Shown: positions 7,045 to 14,357, counted from the first letter of the stretch. The stretch is DNA of 16,879 nucleotides from an uncultured Gammaproteobacteria bacterium (GCA_945788675.1 CALZMY010000099.1:1-16879), one strand, 5' to 3'. The notes: generated from the sequence alone by a model not told the origin. Program-made: numbers and translations.

Positions 7045-7599
7045 ATGACTGACAACAATATTGATCGCGAGGCGACACGACGACAAAATCGCAAGATCAT
7101 TCGCTCAAGCACATGGGTCTCGTTGGCAGGCGTCGCGCTGTTTCTAATCTCGGGCGTGCTGATCTACAAATTGATGCCATCCCCTTTCGAGCAACAGCTC
7201 GCAGCAATCAGTTCGCACACGGAAGCCAACTTATCGATGACCATGGTTCAAAGAGATGCTAGCGGCGAATGGAAGCCACTCGATCACATTCCAGACAGTG
7301 GTGAACAGATCAACTTCCGCGTCACCACCAACCAGCCACTCCATGTATCACTACTCAATAAACCCAGCCATAGTCACCCACGAACATTGTTCGACCACAT
7401 CCGCATCCCACCCGGTGAGAACAAGATCATCAATTTTAATAACGCGGATTATCACTACACCGTAAAAGCGCACGACAAGCACGTCCTGTTTTGTCTCGTT
7501 GCTGCGGCTGACTCCGCAACACTAACGACAAAATTGGTTGCACTGCAAAAAGAAAAACATCTAGACGGAATACCCGATGAACATTGTGTTAATTGGTAA
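7045..7599 (+). CDS. Unrecognised single-span membrane-anchored protein
   Basis: The product has 184 residues counted from ATG 7045-7047, chosen because CAGGAGAG lies 4 nt upstream; an earlier in-frame TTG at 6979 has no such site. The N-terminus is hydrophilic and basic (RRQNRKIIRSS), followed by one hydrophobic segment at about residues 24-44 (WVSLAGVALFLISGVLIYKL). The remaining 140 residues are probably extracytoplasmic. That region has beta-rich character: NFRVTTNQPLHVSLLN, then IPPGENKIINF, as in small surface beta-sandwich domains. Two cysteines occur near the C-terminus (LFCLVAA, DEHCVNW) and could form a disulphide. I do not recognise the family. It is divergent from hisE and followed by another unrecognised membrane protein gene. 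Confidence 0.75.
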   Translation: MTDNNIDREATRRQNRKIIRSSTWVSLAGVALFLISGVLIYKLMPSPFEQQLAAISSHTEANLSMTMVQRDASGEWKPLDHIPDSGEQINFRVTTNQPLHVSLLNKPSHSHPRTLFDHIRIPPGENKIINFNNADYHYTVKAHDKHVLFCLVAAADSATLTTKLVALQKEKHLDGIPDEHCVNW

Positions 7600-7627
7600 C
7601 TGTGTTAACAGAACCTGGATGGCAGGT

Positions 7628-7656
7628 TTGACGCAACCTCGAATTATGCTAACAAT
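7628..7656 (+). promoter_or_regulatory. Possible sigma-70 promoter of the 7708-8220 gene
   Basis: TTGACG (5 of 6 to the -35 consensus), a 17-nt spacer and AACAAT end 52 nt before the start codon. The arrangement is like that at 6979-7007 upstream of the preceding gene. An 8-bp palindrome, TGTTAACA (7603-7610), lies about 18 nt before the -35 and could be an operator; that is a guess. Confidence 0.38.
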
Positions 7657-7707
7657 AGCCACGGTCAAACACATGTGCACTCACAAGTATAACAACCGGA
7701 GAAAAGC

Positions 7708-8220
7708 ATGGCCCTTGAGTTCAACATCGCCACCCCACCGCCTGCCCTTGCAGACATCACGGCTGAATTCGAGCAGGCCACGCAAGATCGCGCTATGTTA
7801 CGCAAAAAAAATATCCGTTTTCTAATCTGCATCCTGCTAGTCGTTGCAGCATATGCCACTTTTATGCTGAAGGTCACCATTCCGCTGCTCGCAGACCCCA
7901 CCGTGGTGCCTGATTTCGTCGCCACTGTCGCCTATTTCACCCCCTACCTGACCTTTCTTATATTCATCTTCGGCAACGCGCTGCACAACAAGATCATAGA
8001 AAGGCCACGCAAGCGACTCGACACCACCATCACTGCGCTCCAGGAGAGCACACAGAAGACACTTGCCGAAATTACAGACTGTGGACAGCGCTATGACGAG
8101 GTCGCGTCTTACCAGAAACAGATCACCGCGCTCGGGCGACCACTGATGATGGGGGAAATCGAGATGCTCCTACAGTGGGTCGAAGCGCGTATGCAGGAAG
8201 AGTGTGGACTGAAGAAATAG
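7708..8220 (+). CDS. Unrecognised two-span membrane protein with C-terminal coiled coil
   Basis: The product has 170 residues. ATG 7708-7710 has GGAG 9 nt upstream. Residues 1-30 are hydrophilic and proline-rich near the start (TPPPALADITAEFEQ). Two hydrophobic segments at about 38-57 (FLICILLVVAAYATFMLKV) and 73-93 (ATVAYFTPYLTFLIFIFGNAL) make a hairpin with both ends on the same, probably cytoplasmic, side. A heptad-like helical stretch follows (about 100-150, LDTTITALQESTQKTLAEI). I do not recognise the family. It could be a membrane scaffold or a partner of the preceding membrane protein; the two genes share strand and promoter-like arrangement but not an obvious operon, being 108 nt apart. 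Confidence 0.72.
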   Translation: MALEFNIATPPPALADITAEFEQATQDRAMLRKKNIRFLICILLVVAAYATFMLKVTIPLLADPTVVPDFVATVAYFTPYLTFLIFIFGNALHNKIIERPRKRLDTTITALQESTQKTLAEITDCGQRYDEVASYQKQITALGRPLMMGEIEMLLQWVEARMQEECGLKK

Positions 8221-8333
8221 TACATCGAAAAACCAACCTGACTGACTACCCCATCAGCTACATTACAGAGCGTTGCCTGACGTATCCTGTCACTATCTGC
8301 CTAAGCGTGGAAAAATTTTCCTGAATAAAAGCA

Positions 8334-8346
8334 TCGAATTATTCGA
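8334..8346. promoter_or_regulatory. 13-bp perfect dyad (possible operator)
   Basis: TCGAAT, T, ATTCGA is an odd-centred perfect inverted repeat in the 204-nt AT-rich gap before the 31-codon ORF. It is about 80 nt upstream of that start. Its size suits a small dimeric regulator, but nothing else supports it. Confidence 0.22.
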
Positions 8347-8424
8347 GATAAATTTACTTGAAATGCCGCTGCCAAACCATATGTGAATCTCATGCCTTAA
8401 TTGTAAAATTCAGAGGTCCAGGCA

Positions 8425-8520
8425 ATGGATAAGGAAACGTTACACACAATATTCTTAATTTTGGCAGCCATCATTGGCTCTATTGGGGTAATCTCGAACC
8501 TGCTTTTTTATACTCAATAA
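8425..8520 (+). CDS. Small single-helix membrane protein, 31 codons
   Basis: ATG 8425-8427 to TAA 8518-8520 encodes MDKETLHTIFLILAAIIGS, continuing IGVISNLLFYTQ. A charged N-terminus is followed by one hydrophobic helix of about 20 residues. AGAGG 8 nt upstream is a usable ribosome site. The strong hydrophobic pattern, start context and a hairpin 18 nt after the stop support a real gene. No function is recognised; small inner-membrane proteins of this size often modulate larger membrane complexes. The charge pattern does not clearly indicate a type I toxin, and no antisense RNA was identified. Confidence 0.5.
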   Translation: MDKETLHTIFLILAAIIGSIGVISNLLFYTQ

Positions 8521-8538
8521 GCGGATGGCGCAAACCCA

Positions 8539-8570
8539 GAGCACTGCACCTTAGTGCCGGTGAAGTGCTC
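8539..8570. terminator. Strong hairpin between convergent genes (possible bidirectional terminator)
   Basis: GAGCACTGCACC (8539-8550) and GGTGAAGTGCTC (8559-8570) form a 12-bp stem with one mismatch around an 8-nt loop. It lies between the 31-codon ORF and the convergent coiled-coil gene that ends at 8610. There is no immediate T-run on either strand, so termination is inferred from position and stem strength. Confidence 0.45.
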
Positions 8571-8609
8571 ATTCATACAGCAGGCTGTTTTAAATCCGCA
8601 GTGCTGCGA

Positions 8610-9356
8610 CTACTTTTCCTTCTTCTCTGCCGCCTTTTCAACACTCTCTAACCACTTCTCATCCAGTTTAATGAGCGCTGGCAGGTCTGCCTTATCGTCA
8701 ACTAGCGGCTTGAGCTTGTCATGCAGGGTTTTACACACGCCGTGTAATTCACGATGCTGGGTCACCAGCTTGGCACTACTTTCCAGCGTCTCCTGTAACT
8801 CGTTGATGCGCTTTTCCTGATTGCGTTTTTCTTTACGCAGTGTGGCAGCCTCACCCTCAACCACTTTACGGGCAGCCGTTTCATCCAGCTTCTGTTTTTT
8901 CAGTGTCTTGAGCTTTTTAACGACATTCTCAGGGGTATCTGCCAGTGCCTTATTAATCGACTTCAACAGCTTATCTTTTTCAGCCAATTGCGCATTGATC
9001 TTTTTCATCGCCGTAAAATGAGCGTCACGCTCAACGGCCATTGCTCGTTCTGCCTCTTGCTTGGCATTCAACATCGCGGCAGCCTGCGCTTCGGCAATAT
9101 TTTTCGCCTTCTCGCTCTGCTCCATCCTCTTTTCCATTACCGCGATTGCCATGTCAGCCTGCTCGCGCGCAGTGCCGACACTCGCTTCCGCCTGAATAAT
9201 TTTCTTGATGCCCGATTCGAGCTCAATTTTGAGCTTGTCACGACTGCAATCAGGGTCTAGCCCTAGCGCATCAGTCGCGGTTTTAATTAATACCTGATTA
9301 CTAATTGCGAGGTCTTTCCAGACCTTTAACTGAAGTTCAAATTCTGTTTGATCCAC
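8610..9356 (-). CDS. Coiled-coil protein of unknown function
   Basis: The 248-residue soluble protein has a short conserved-looking N-terminal segment (FELQLKVWKDLAISNQVL) ending in LGLDPDCSRDKL. A long, strongly charged, alanine/lysine/glutamate-rich helix follows (about residues 50-205), with heptad character and probably a coiled coil. The tail ends VEKAAEKKEK. The start is GTG 9354-9356, supported by CAGGAG 7 nt upstream. An extended -10 promoter lies about 70 nt before the start. Similarity to KfrA- or TolA-like helices is compositional only and I assign no function. It occupies the place upstream of yqgE where Pseudomonas has tonB3. It has a single cysteine pair (DCS, GVCK) and no signal peptide. 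Confidence 0.75.
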   Translation of the reverse strand: MDQTEFELQLKVWKDLAISNQVLIKTATDALGLDPDCSRDKLKIELESGIKKIIQAEASVGTAREQADMAIAVMEKRMEQSEKAKNIAEAQAAAMLNAKQEAERAMAVERDAHFTAMKKINAQLAEKDKLLKSINKALADTPENVVKKLKTLKKQKLDETAARKVVEGEAATLRKEKRNQEKRINELQETLESSAKLVTQHRELHGVCKTLHDKLKPLVDDKADLPALIKLDEKWLESVEKAAEKKEK

Positions 9357-9423
9357 TTATTGCTCCTGAAATGTGGGGCCGGACAACCACGAGTTTCCCC
9401 AATGACGGCCTTTGAGGGGCCGC

Positions 9424-9432
9424 ATTATAGCA
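9424..9432 (-). promoter_or_regulatory. Extended -10 promoter of the coiled-coil gene
   Basis: On the minus strand TGCTATAAT carries a perfect TATAAT with the TGN extension. No good -35 lies 17 nt upstream, as is common for extended -10 promoters. Transcription would begin near 9417, giving a leader of about 60 nt. That leader starts with a small CGGCC/GGCCG hairpin (9406-9422). Confidence 0.55.
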
Positions 9433-9436
9433 AGAT

Positions 9437-9659
9437 CTAACCATTTAACATGCCTTTTAGAGAATTTTAGTAAAAATAAGCCAATTTAAAATTATTCATC
9501 CTCCCTTGCTCCCTCCGTGCATACACCCCTGACAGCACTTAACAGCACTCATAAAACACCCCCTAAGGTCCATTATATAAATATAGCAAGATTATGATTT
9601 AAAGCATTTTTTTTCATTTTTCCTTGTCACAGGAGCCCTTTGTAACCGATAATATTGCC
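9437..9659. other. AT-rich divergent intergenic stretch before yqgE
   Basis: With the promoter just described, this completes a 303-nt gap between the divergent coiled-coil and yqgE genes. It contains an 11-bp direct repeat TATAGCAAGAT (9426-9436 and 9582-9592), two ACAGCACT copies one helical turn apart (9532-9539, 9542-9549), an AT-rich block and a T8 run (9607 onward). A plus-strand promoter for yqgE is expected here but no convincing -35/-10 pair stood out. AGGAG (9631-9635) lies too far upstream (24 nt) to serve the yqgE ATG well. No ORF is supported. Confidence 0.4.
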
Positions 9660-10223
9660 ATGTCCCAACAACTTAGCTTAACCAATCAATTCCTGGTTGC
9701 CATGCCCGCGCTGCATGATCCCAATTTCTTCCATAGCGTCACCTATATATGTGAACACAATGAAGAAGGGGCCATGGGAATCACCATAAATCGTCCGCTC
9801 GACATCGTCCTGGGTGAAATTCTGCGCCAAACGAAGATCCCATGCGATGATGAGGCGATCAACGAAACTCCGGTCTTTCTCGGTGGCCCGGTACAGAACG
9901 AACGCGGTTTTGTGATCCATCGCCCACACGGCGAATGGGATGCAACGCTGACAATCAGTGACGAAATCTGCGTCACCTCATCAAAGGATATTCTGGAAGC
10001 CATTGCTGCTGGCAAGGCCCCCAAAGACTGCCTAATTGCCCTCGGCTACGCCGGCTGGAGTGATGGACAGCTGGAACACGAGATCGCAGAAAATGCGTGG
10101 ATCAGTGTCCCTGCCTCAAGCGATATCATCTTTAACACACCTTATAATCAGTGCTGGGAAGCCGCCGCAGCACACGCGGGGATCGACCTCAGTCGGCTCT
10201 CCAACGACATTGGCCACGCATAA
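9660..10223 (+). CDS. yqgE: YqgE/AlgH family protein (DUF179)
   Basis: The 187-residue protein has the usual family length. Motifs are LTNQFLVAMPALHDPNFFHSV, YICEHNEEGAMGITINRP, VFLGGPVQNERGFVIH and ALGYAGWSDGQLEHEI. The biochemical role is unsettled; the family is named after AlgH of Pseudomonas. The start is ATG 9660, which gives the standard N-terminus. An in-frame TTG at 9624 would add 12 residues but encloses the only good Shine-Dalgarno (AGGAG), so it is unlikely. It overlaps the ruvX start region, matching the conserved yqgE-ruvX coupling seen across gammaproteobacteria. Confidence 0.95.
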   Translation: MSQQLSLTNQFLVAMPALHDPNFFHSVTYICEHNEEGAMGITINRPLDIVLGEILRQTKIPCDDEAINETPVFLGGPVQNERGFVIHRPHGEWDATLTISDEICVTSSKDILEAIAAGKAPKDCLIALGYAGWSDGQLEHEIAENAWISVPASSDIIFNTPYNQCWEAAAAHAGIDLSRLSNDIGHA

Positions 10224-10686
10224 CAACACAACACAAAGCAGCGGACATCGCATCCTGCTCGCCTTCGATTACGGCACCAAAAAAATCGGTGTCGCCGTCG
10301 GACAGGAACTCACCAAAAGCACCTCTGCACTGCCCGTATTACGCTCACGTGACGAGCGCCCCGACTGGGAAGGCATCACGCAACTTATCGAGACCTGGCA
10401 ACCCAACGCGCTGGTGGTCGGCATCCCGCTCAACATGGATGGCAGCGAAAATGAGATGACACTGAAGGCAAAGCGCTTCTCCAATCGTCTCGCGGGACGT
10501 TACAATCTGCCGGTCTATCCGGCCGATGAACGACTCACAACGCGTGAAGCAGCGCGTGAACGCTACGATCCGCACAATAAACGCGGCCACAAACGCAAAG
10601 GTCATATGGAGGTCGATTCGATCGCCGCACAGATCATCCTCGAAACCTTTTTCAGCCAACTAAAGACAAGCAAAGCGCCACAATAA
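10210..10686 (+). CDS. ruvX: Putative Holliday junction resolvase RuvX/YqgF
   Basis: The RNase H-like fold protein (YqgF) is implicated in 16S rRNA 5'-end processing and is also annotated as a putative Holliday junction resolvase. Catalytic residues are visible in AFDYGTKKIGVAVG, ADERLTT and MEVDSIAAQIIL, plus the family motif VGIPLNMDGSE. The likely start is TTG 10210-10212, giving about 158 residues and overlapping the yqgE end by 14 nt. There is no strong ribosome site, so coupling to yqgE is inferred. No ATG or GTG occurs in frame between there and the conserved domain. Start confidence is moderate; product confidence is high. Confidence 0.92.
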   Translation: MATHNNTTQSSGHRILLAFDYGTKKIGVAVGQELTKSTSALPVLRSRDERPDWEGITQLIETWQPNALVVGIPLNMDGSENEMTLKAKRFSNRLAGRYNLPVYPADERLTTREAARERYDPHNKRGHKRKGHMEVDSIAAQIILETFFSQLKTSKAPQ

Positions 10687-10704
10687 CCGGTATCATATCT
10701 GCCT

Positions 10705-11211
10705 GTGAGCGCAAAAGAATTAGACATCGATCAGACGCTGGACCACGTTGCACAGTCACTCAGTTCCATCCTTGAGTCGCGCAACATCCAGGCCCCTATT
10801 ATGATTGGCATCCACACCGGTGGCGTGTGGGTCGCAGAGCAACTGCACCAACGACTGAAATTGGATGAACCGCTCGGCACGCTCGACATCTCGTTCTATC
10901 GCGATGACTTCACCCGCGTCGGCATCAACCCACAGGTGCAGCCATCGACACTGCCATTGAGTGTTGATGACCGCCATGTCATCCTTGTCGATGATGTTCT
11001 ATACACCGGACGCACCATTCGCGCCGCTTTCAATGAACTGTTCGATTACGGCCGACCGGCATCGATCATGCTCGCCGTGCTGGTGGAACGTGATGGCCGT
11101 GAACTGCCTATCCAGGCCGATGCCGTCGGGCAACACGTCTCGCTGGAGGAGGGCGAACAGATCAAACTCCAGGGCCCTGAACCGTTAACGCTGACCATCA
11201 CGCAAGCATGA
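10705..11211 (+). CDS. pyrR: Bifunctional pyrimidine regulator / uracil phosphoribosyltransferase PyrR
   Basis: The 168-residue type I phosphoribosyltransferase has its PRPP loop at VILVDDVLYTGRT and the family landmarks IGIHTGGVWVAEQL and DISFYRDDF. The start is GTG 10705-10707, and its stop overlaps the pyrB ATG (ATGA). In Bacillus, PyrR attenuates pyr mRNA. Here the gap before pyrR is only 18 nt and the junctions to pyrB and pyrC overlap, leaving no space for a classical attenuator loop, so regulation must use other sites or the protein acts mainly as an enzyme. The pyrR-pyrB-pyrC' order matches Pseudomonas. Confidence 0.94.
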   Translation: MSAKELDIDQTLDHVAQSLSSILESRNIQAPIMIGIHTGGVWVAEQLHQRLKLDEPLGTLDISFYRDDFTRVGINPQVQPSTLPLSVDDRHVILVDDVLYTGRTIRAAFNELFDYGRPASIMLAVLVERDGRELPIQADAVGQHVSLEEGEQIKLQGPEPLTLTITQA

Positions 11212-12194
11212 AAAAGAAAAATCGCCTCCAACTCGATGAAAATGGAAAACTCAAACATTTCCTGACGATTGAAGGACTCAACCGTCAGCTGTTGATTGAC
11301 ATCCTCGACACCGCCGAGTCGTTTACCAGCGTTACCGAACAGACCATCAAAAAAGTGCCGCTGCTGCGCGGCAAGACGATTGTCAATCTCTTCTTCGAGG
11401 CCAGCACTCGCACCCGCACCACCTTCGAGCTGGCGGCAAAACGGCTCTCGGCCGACGTACTCAACATCAACATCCAGGCCTCCGCCACCGCCAAAGGGGA
11501 AACGCTGCTCGACACCCTGCGTAACCTCGAAGCGATGCACTGTGACATGTTTGTGGTACGCCACGCCGACAGCGGCGCCACCCATTTCATCGCACAACAT
11601 GCGGCACCCCACATCAGCGTGATCAACGCCGGTGATGGCCAGCACGCCCATCCAACGCAGGCGATGCTCGACATGTTCACTATCCGCCGTGTTAAAGGCG
11701 AGTTCCACAAACTCAACGTCGCGATCGTCGGCGATGTGCGCCACTCGCGTGTCGCGCGCTCGCAGATCCACGCGCTAAGTATGCTTGGGGTCGAGGATGT
11801 GCGCATCATCGCCCCCAAGACACTGGTACCCAGCGAGCCAGAGGCCTTCGGCGTGCATGTCTACCATGACCTGCGCGAAGGGCTGCGCGATGTCGATGTG
11901 GTGATCATGTTGCGACTACAAAAAGAGCGCATGCGCGGTGCCTCGCTACCCAGTGAACATGAATACTTTCAGCTCTACGGCCTGACCGAGGAGAAACTCG
12001 CGCTGGCCAAACCCGACGTCACGGTGATGCACCCCGGCCCGATCAATCGTGGCGTCGAGATCGATTCGATCGTCGCCGATGGGCCACGTTCGGTGATCCT
12101 GCAACAGGTCAGTCACGGCATTGCGGTACGCATGGCGGTGATGTCGATGGCGATGCAGAGCCACCTGCCCGTCGCAGCGGGAGGACGCGGATGA
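11208..12194 (+). CDS. pyrB: Aspartate carbamoyltransferase catalytic subunit
   Basis: The 328-residue enzyme condenses carbamoyl phosphate and aspartate to carbamoyl aspartate, the committed step of pyrimidine synthesis. Active-site motifs are FFEASTRTRTTFE (carbamoyl phosphate loop), GDGQHAHPTQAMLD, the SATAKGET loop carrying the Ser/Lys reaching the neighbouring subunit, and MHPGPINRGVEI. No pyrI regulatory gene follows. Instead a pseudo-dihydroorotase gene overlaps it by 4 nt (ATGA), as in the pseudomonad-type dodecameric ATCase whose activity depends on PyrC'. An N-terminal extension (MKKKNRLQLDENGKLKHF) also fits that class, where extensions take part in nucleotide regulation; that is inference. 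Confidence 0.96.
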   Translation: MKKKNRLQLDENGKLKHFLTIEGLNRQLLIDILDTAESFTSVTEQTIKKVPLLRGKTIVNLFFEASTRTRTTFELAAKRLSADVLNINIQASATAKGETLLDTLRNLEAMHCDMFVVRHADSGATHFIAQHAAPHISVINAGDGQHAHPTQAMLDMFTIRRVKGEFHKLNVAIVGDVRHSRVARSQIHALSMLGVEDVRIIAPKTLVPSEPEAFGVHVYHDLREGLRDVDVVIMLRLQKERMRGASLPSEHEYFQLYGLTEEKLALAKPDVTVMHPGPINRGVEIDSIVADGPRSVILQQVSHGIAVRMAVMSMAMQSHLPVAAGGRG

Positions 12195-13465
12195 AGATCG
12201 AAATCAAACAGGGGCGCGTCATCGACCCCGCCAACGATATCGATGCGATACAGGACCTGTTCATTACCGATGGAAAAATCATCGCGCTCGACTCACCGCC
12301 GCAAGGATTTATTGCCGACAAAAGTATCGATGCCAGCAATCAGATCGTCTCCCCCGGATTCGTCGACCTGCGCGCCCACCTGCGCGAACCCGGCCAGGAA
12401 CACAAAGGCACCATCGCCAGCGAGACACGTGCTGCCGCACACGCTGGTATCACCACCCTCTGTTGTCCACCCAACACCCACCCAATCGTCGATACCCCGG
12501 CGGTGGCTGAACTGATTCAACGCCATGCCGATGCGGCGGGGCACGCGCGCGTAGTACCACTCGGTGCGCTAACACAGGGACTTGCAGGCAGCGCCATCAC
12601 TGAGATGCACGCCCTGAAGACCGCGGGTTGCGTTGGTGCCAGCAACGCGATGCAACCCATCGCCAATACGCTGATCCTGCGCCGCGCAATGGAATATGCG
12701 GCAACGCATGACCTAACGGTATTTATCCATGCTGAAGATCGCGATCTTGCCAATAACGGCTGCGTTCATGAAGGGGCGGTCGGCTCTCGCCTCGGCCTGC
12801 CCGGCATCCCCACGGCCGCGGAAACCGTTGCGGTCGCCAGCACACTGGCCCTGGTCGAGGAGACCGGTGCACGCGTTCATTTCTCGATGCTCTCAAGCAA
12901 GCAGGCATTGCAGAAAATCTCGCGTGCTAAATATGACGGCCTGCCGATTAGCTGCGATGTTAGCGCACACCACCTGCACCTCACCGAGATCGATTTACTC
13001 GGCTTCAACAGCCAGTGCCATGTGCGACCGCCACTGCGCACACAACGCGATATGGAAGGGCTGCGTAAAGGTGTCGCCGATGGTAGCATCAGCGCCATCT
13101 GCTCCGATCATCACCCACACGAAGCCGATGCCAAACTGGCCCCATTCAGCGCCACCGAACACGGCATTTCAGCACTCGAAACGCTGTTGCCACTGGCGCT
13201 GCGCATCGTCGACCAAGGTGTGTTGTCGATAACGCAGATGATCGCCAGCCTGACACATCAGCCCGCCACGATCCTCGGCATCGCGGCCGGCACCCTGTCG
13301 CTTGGGCAACGCGCCGACATCTGCATCTTCGACCCCGAACGTTACTGGACGCTCGATAACCACTCGATGCTGAGTCACGGCCACAACACCCCCTTCCTCA
13401 ACTGGGAAATGAAAGGTGAGGTGACACACACACTGCTGGGAGGCAAGATCGTATATGAATGCTGA
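12191..13465 (+). CDS. pyrX: Dihydroorotase-like protein lacking metal ligands (PyrC'/PyrX type)
   Basis: The 424-residue amidohydrolase-fold protein is aligned by eye to type I dihydroorotases. The metal-binding HxH of the VDLHVHLREPG motif reads VDLRAHLREPG here (R61, H63), and the Ser-Asp-Asp-Gly block with the bridging Asp reads SNAM (151-154). Other ligands remain: H180 (FIHAED), H230 (VHFSM) and D306 (CSDHHPH). Loss of one His and the bridging Asp makes dihydroorotase activity unlikely. Pseudomonas has an equivalent inactive PyrC' that is required to assemble aspartate carbamoyltransferase, in the same position after pyrB. I infer the same structural role; an active PyrC should be encoded elsewhere. 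It overlaps pyrB by 4 nt and the PyrK-like gene by 11 nt. Confidence 0.87.
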   Translation: MKIEIKQGRVIDPANDIDAIQDLFITDGKIIALDSPPQGFIADKSIDASNQIVSPGFVDLRAHLREPGQEHKGTIASETRAAAHAGITTLCCPPNTHPIVDTPAVAELIQRHADAAGHARVVPLGALTQGLAGSAITEMHALKTAGCVGASNAMQPIANTLILRRAMEYAATHDLTVFIHAEDRDLANNGCVHEGAVGSRLGLPGIPTAAETVAVASTLALVEETGARVHFSMLSSKQALQKISRAKYDGLPISCDVSAHHLHLTEIDLLGFNSQCHVRPPLRTQRDMEGLRKGVADGSISAICSDHHPHEADAKLAPFSATEHGISALETLLPLALRIVDQGVLSITQMIASLTHQPATILGIAAGTLSLGQRADICIFDPERYWTLDNHSMLSHGHNTPFLNWEMKGEVTHTLLGGKIVYEC

Positions 13466-14357
13466 TGCCAATAACAAACCACATCGTGATACAGTTTTTG
13501 TAGAAGAGGCAGAGGTGCTGGAGCACCACGGCTATGACGGCAAGCAGTTCATCATGAAATTACAGGCGCCTAAAACCGCAAAACACGCTCTGCCCGGCAG
13601 CTTTATTCATTTGCGTTGTGATGCGCAACGGCCGATGCGTCGCCCATTGTCGATCATGCGCAGCGACAAACAGAAAGGGTGGATCGAGATCCTCTATCGC
13701 GTCTTTGGCGAAGGGACTGAACTACTCTCCGCCAACCCGGTTGGCAGTCACCTCAATTTGATGGGACCGATTGGCAAATCATTTGAACTGCACCCGCAGC
13801 GTCCACGCCCACTGCTGCTCGGCGGCGGTGTCGGTATCCCACCGATGGTCTTCATTGCCGATGAGACGCGCAAACAAAAAGGGACATACCAACCGATGAT
13901 ACTGATGGGTTCGGAGACCCCGTTTCCGTTCAAGACACGCCCATCGCAGATTATGATCCCCGGCCTGCCCGATGGCGTCATCGCCGCGATGCCACTAATG
14001 GAAGACTGGGGCATCCCAAGTCGGCTCGCCAGCCTGCAGTCGTTCCCCGGCGTCTATCAAGGCTACATCACTGACCTCGCGCGCGCCTGGCTCAAGACCC
14101 TCAATGATGAACAACGTAACGAAGTCGAACTCTTTGCCTGCGGCCCGCACCCGATGCTGGAAGCGGTCGCAAAACTGGCGCACGAATTTGAGCTCCCTTG
14201 TCAGCTCTCGCTGGAAGAGTTCATGGCCTGCGCGATCGGTGGCTGTGCCGGCTGCGTCGTCAAAGTACACAACGATGATGGCACGACGGCAATGAAACGG
14301 GTCTGTGTCGATGGCCCCGTCTTTCCAGCCGAGGCGATCTTTCCCAAAGCGAGTTAA
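13455..14357 (+). CDS. PyrK-like dihydroorotate dehydrogenase electron transfer subunit
   Basis: The 300-residue ferredoxin-reductase-fold protein has FAD binding at RRPLSIMR (about 62-69), NAD(P)-type binding at LLLGGGVGIPPM (120-131) and FACGPHPML. The C-terminal [2Fe-2S] site has cysteines C259, C264, C267 and C284 (ACAIGGCAGC then RVCVDGPVF), the PyrK spacing. In Gram-positive bacteria PyrK pairs with PyrD type 1B to pass electrons from dihydroorotate to NAD+. Most gammaproteobacteria use a quinone-linked PyrD, and no pyrD is in this window. The partner is therefore unknown: it may serve an unlinked PyrD or another oxidoreductase. ATG 13455 overlaps the end of pyrX by 11 nt, firmly placing it in the pyr operon. 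Confidence 0.85.
   Translation: MNADANNKPHRDTVFVEEAEVLEHHGYDGKQFIMKLQAPKTAKHALPGSFIHLRCDAQRPMRRPLSIMRSDKQKGWIEILYRVFGEGTELLSANPVGSHLNLMGPIGKSFELHPQRPRPLLLGGGVGIPPMVFIADETRKQKGTYQPMILMGSETPFPFKTRPSQIMIPGLPDGVIAAMPLMEDWGIPSRLASLQSFPGVYQGYITDLARAWLKTLNDEQRNEVELFACGPHPMLEAVAKLAHEFELPCQLSLEEFMACAIGGCAGCVVKVHNDDGTTAMKRVCVDGPVFPAEAIFPKAS

Noticed and set aside
9624..9659. Upstream TTG start for yqgE
   Set aside because: It would place the only Shine-Dalgarno inside the coding sequence and extend the protein beyond the usual N-terminus.
10036..10209. N-terminal extension of RuvX through the yqgE reading frame
   Set aside because: The 58 extra residues match no RuvX family sequence and are a shadow of yqgE.
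11046..11818. Long minus-strand frames (241 and 177 codons) opposite pyrR and pyrB
   Set aside because: They lie antisense to strongly conserved catalytic coding sequence, have low-complexity or His/Arg-rich composition and no ribosome sites; they are codon-bias shadows.
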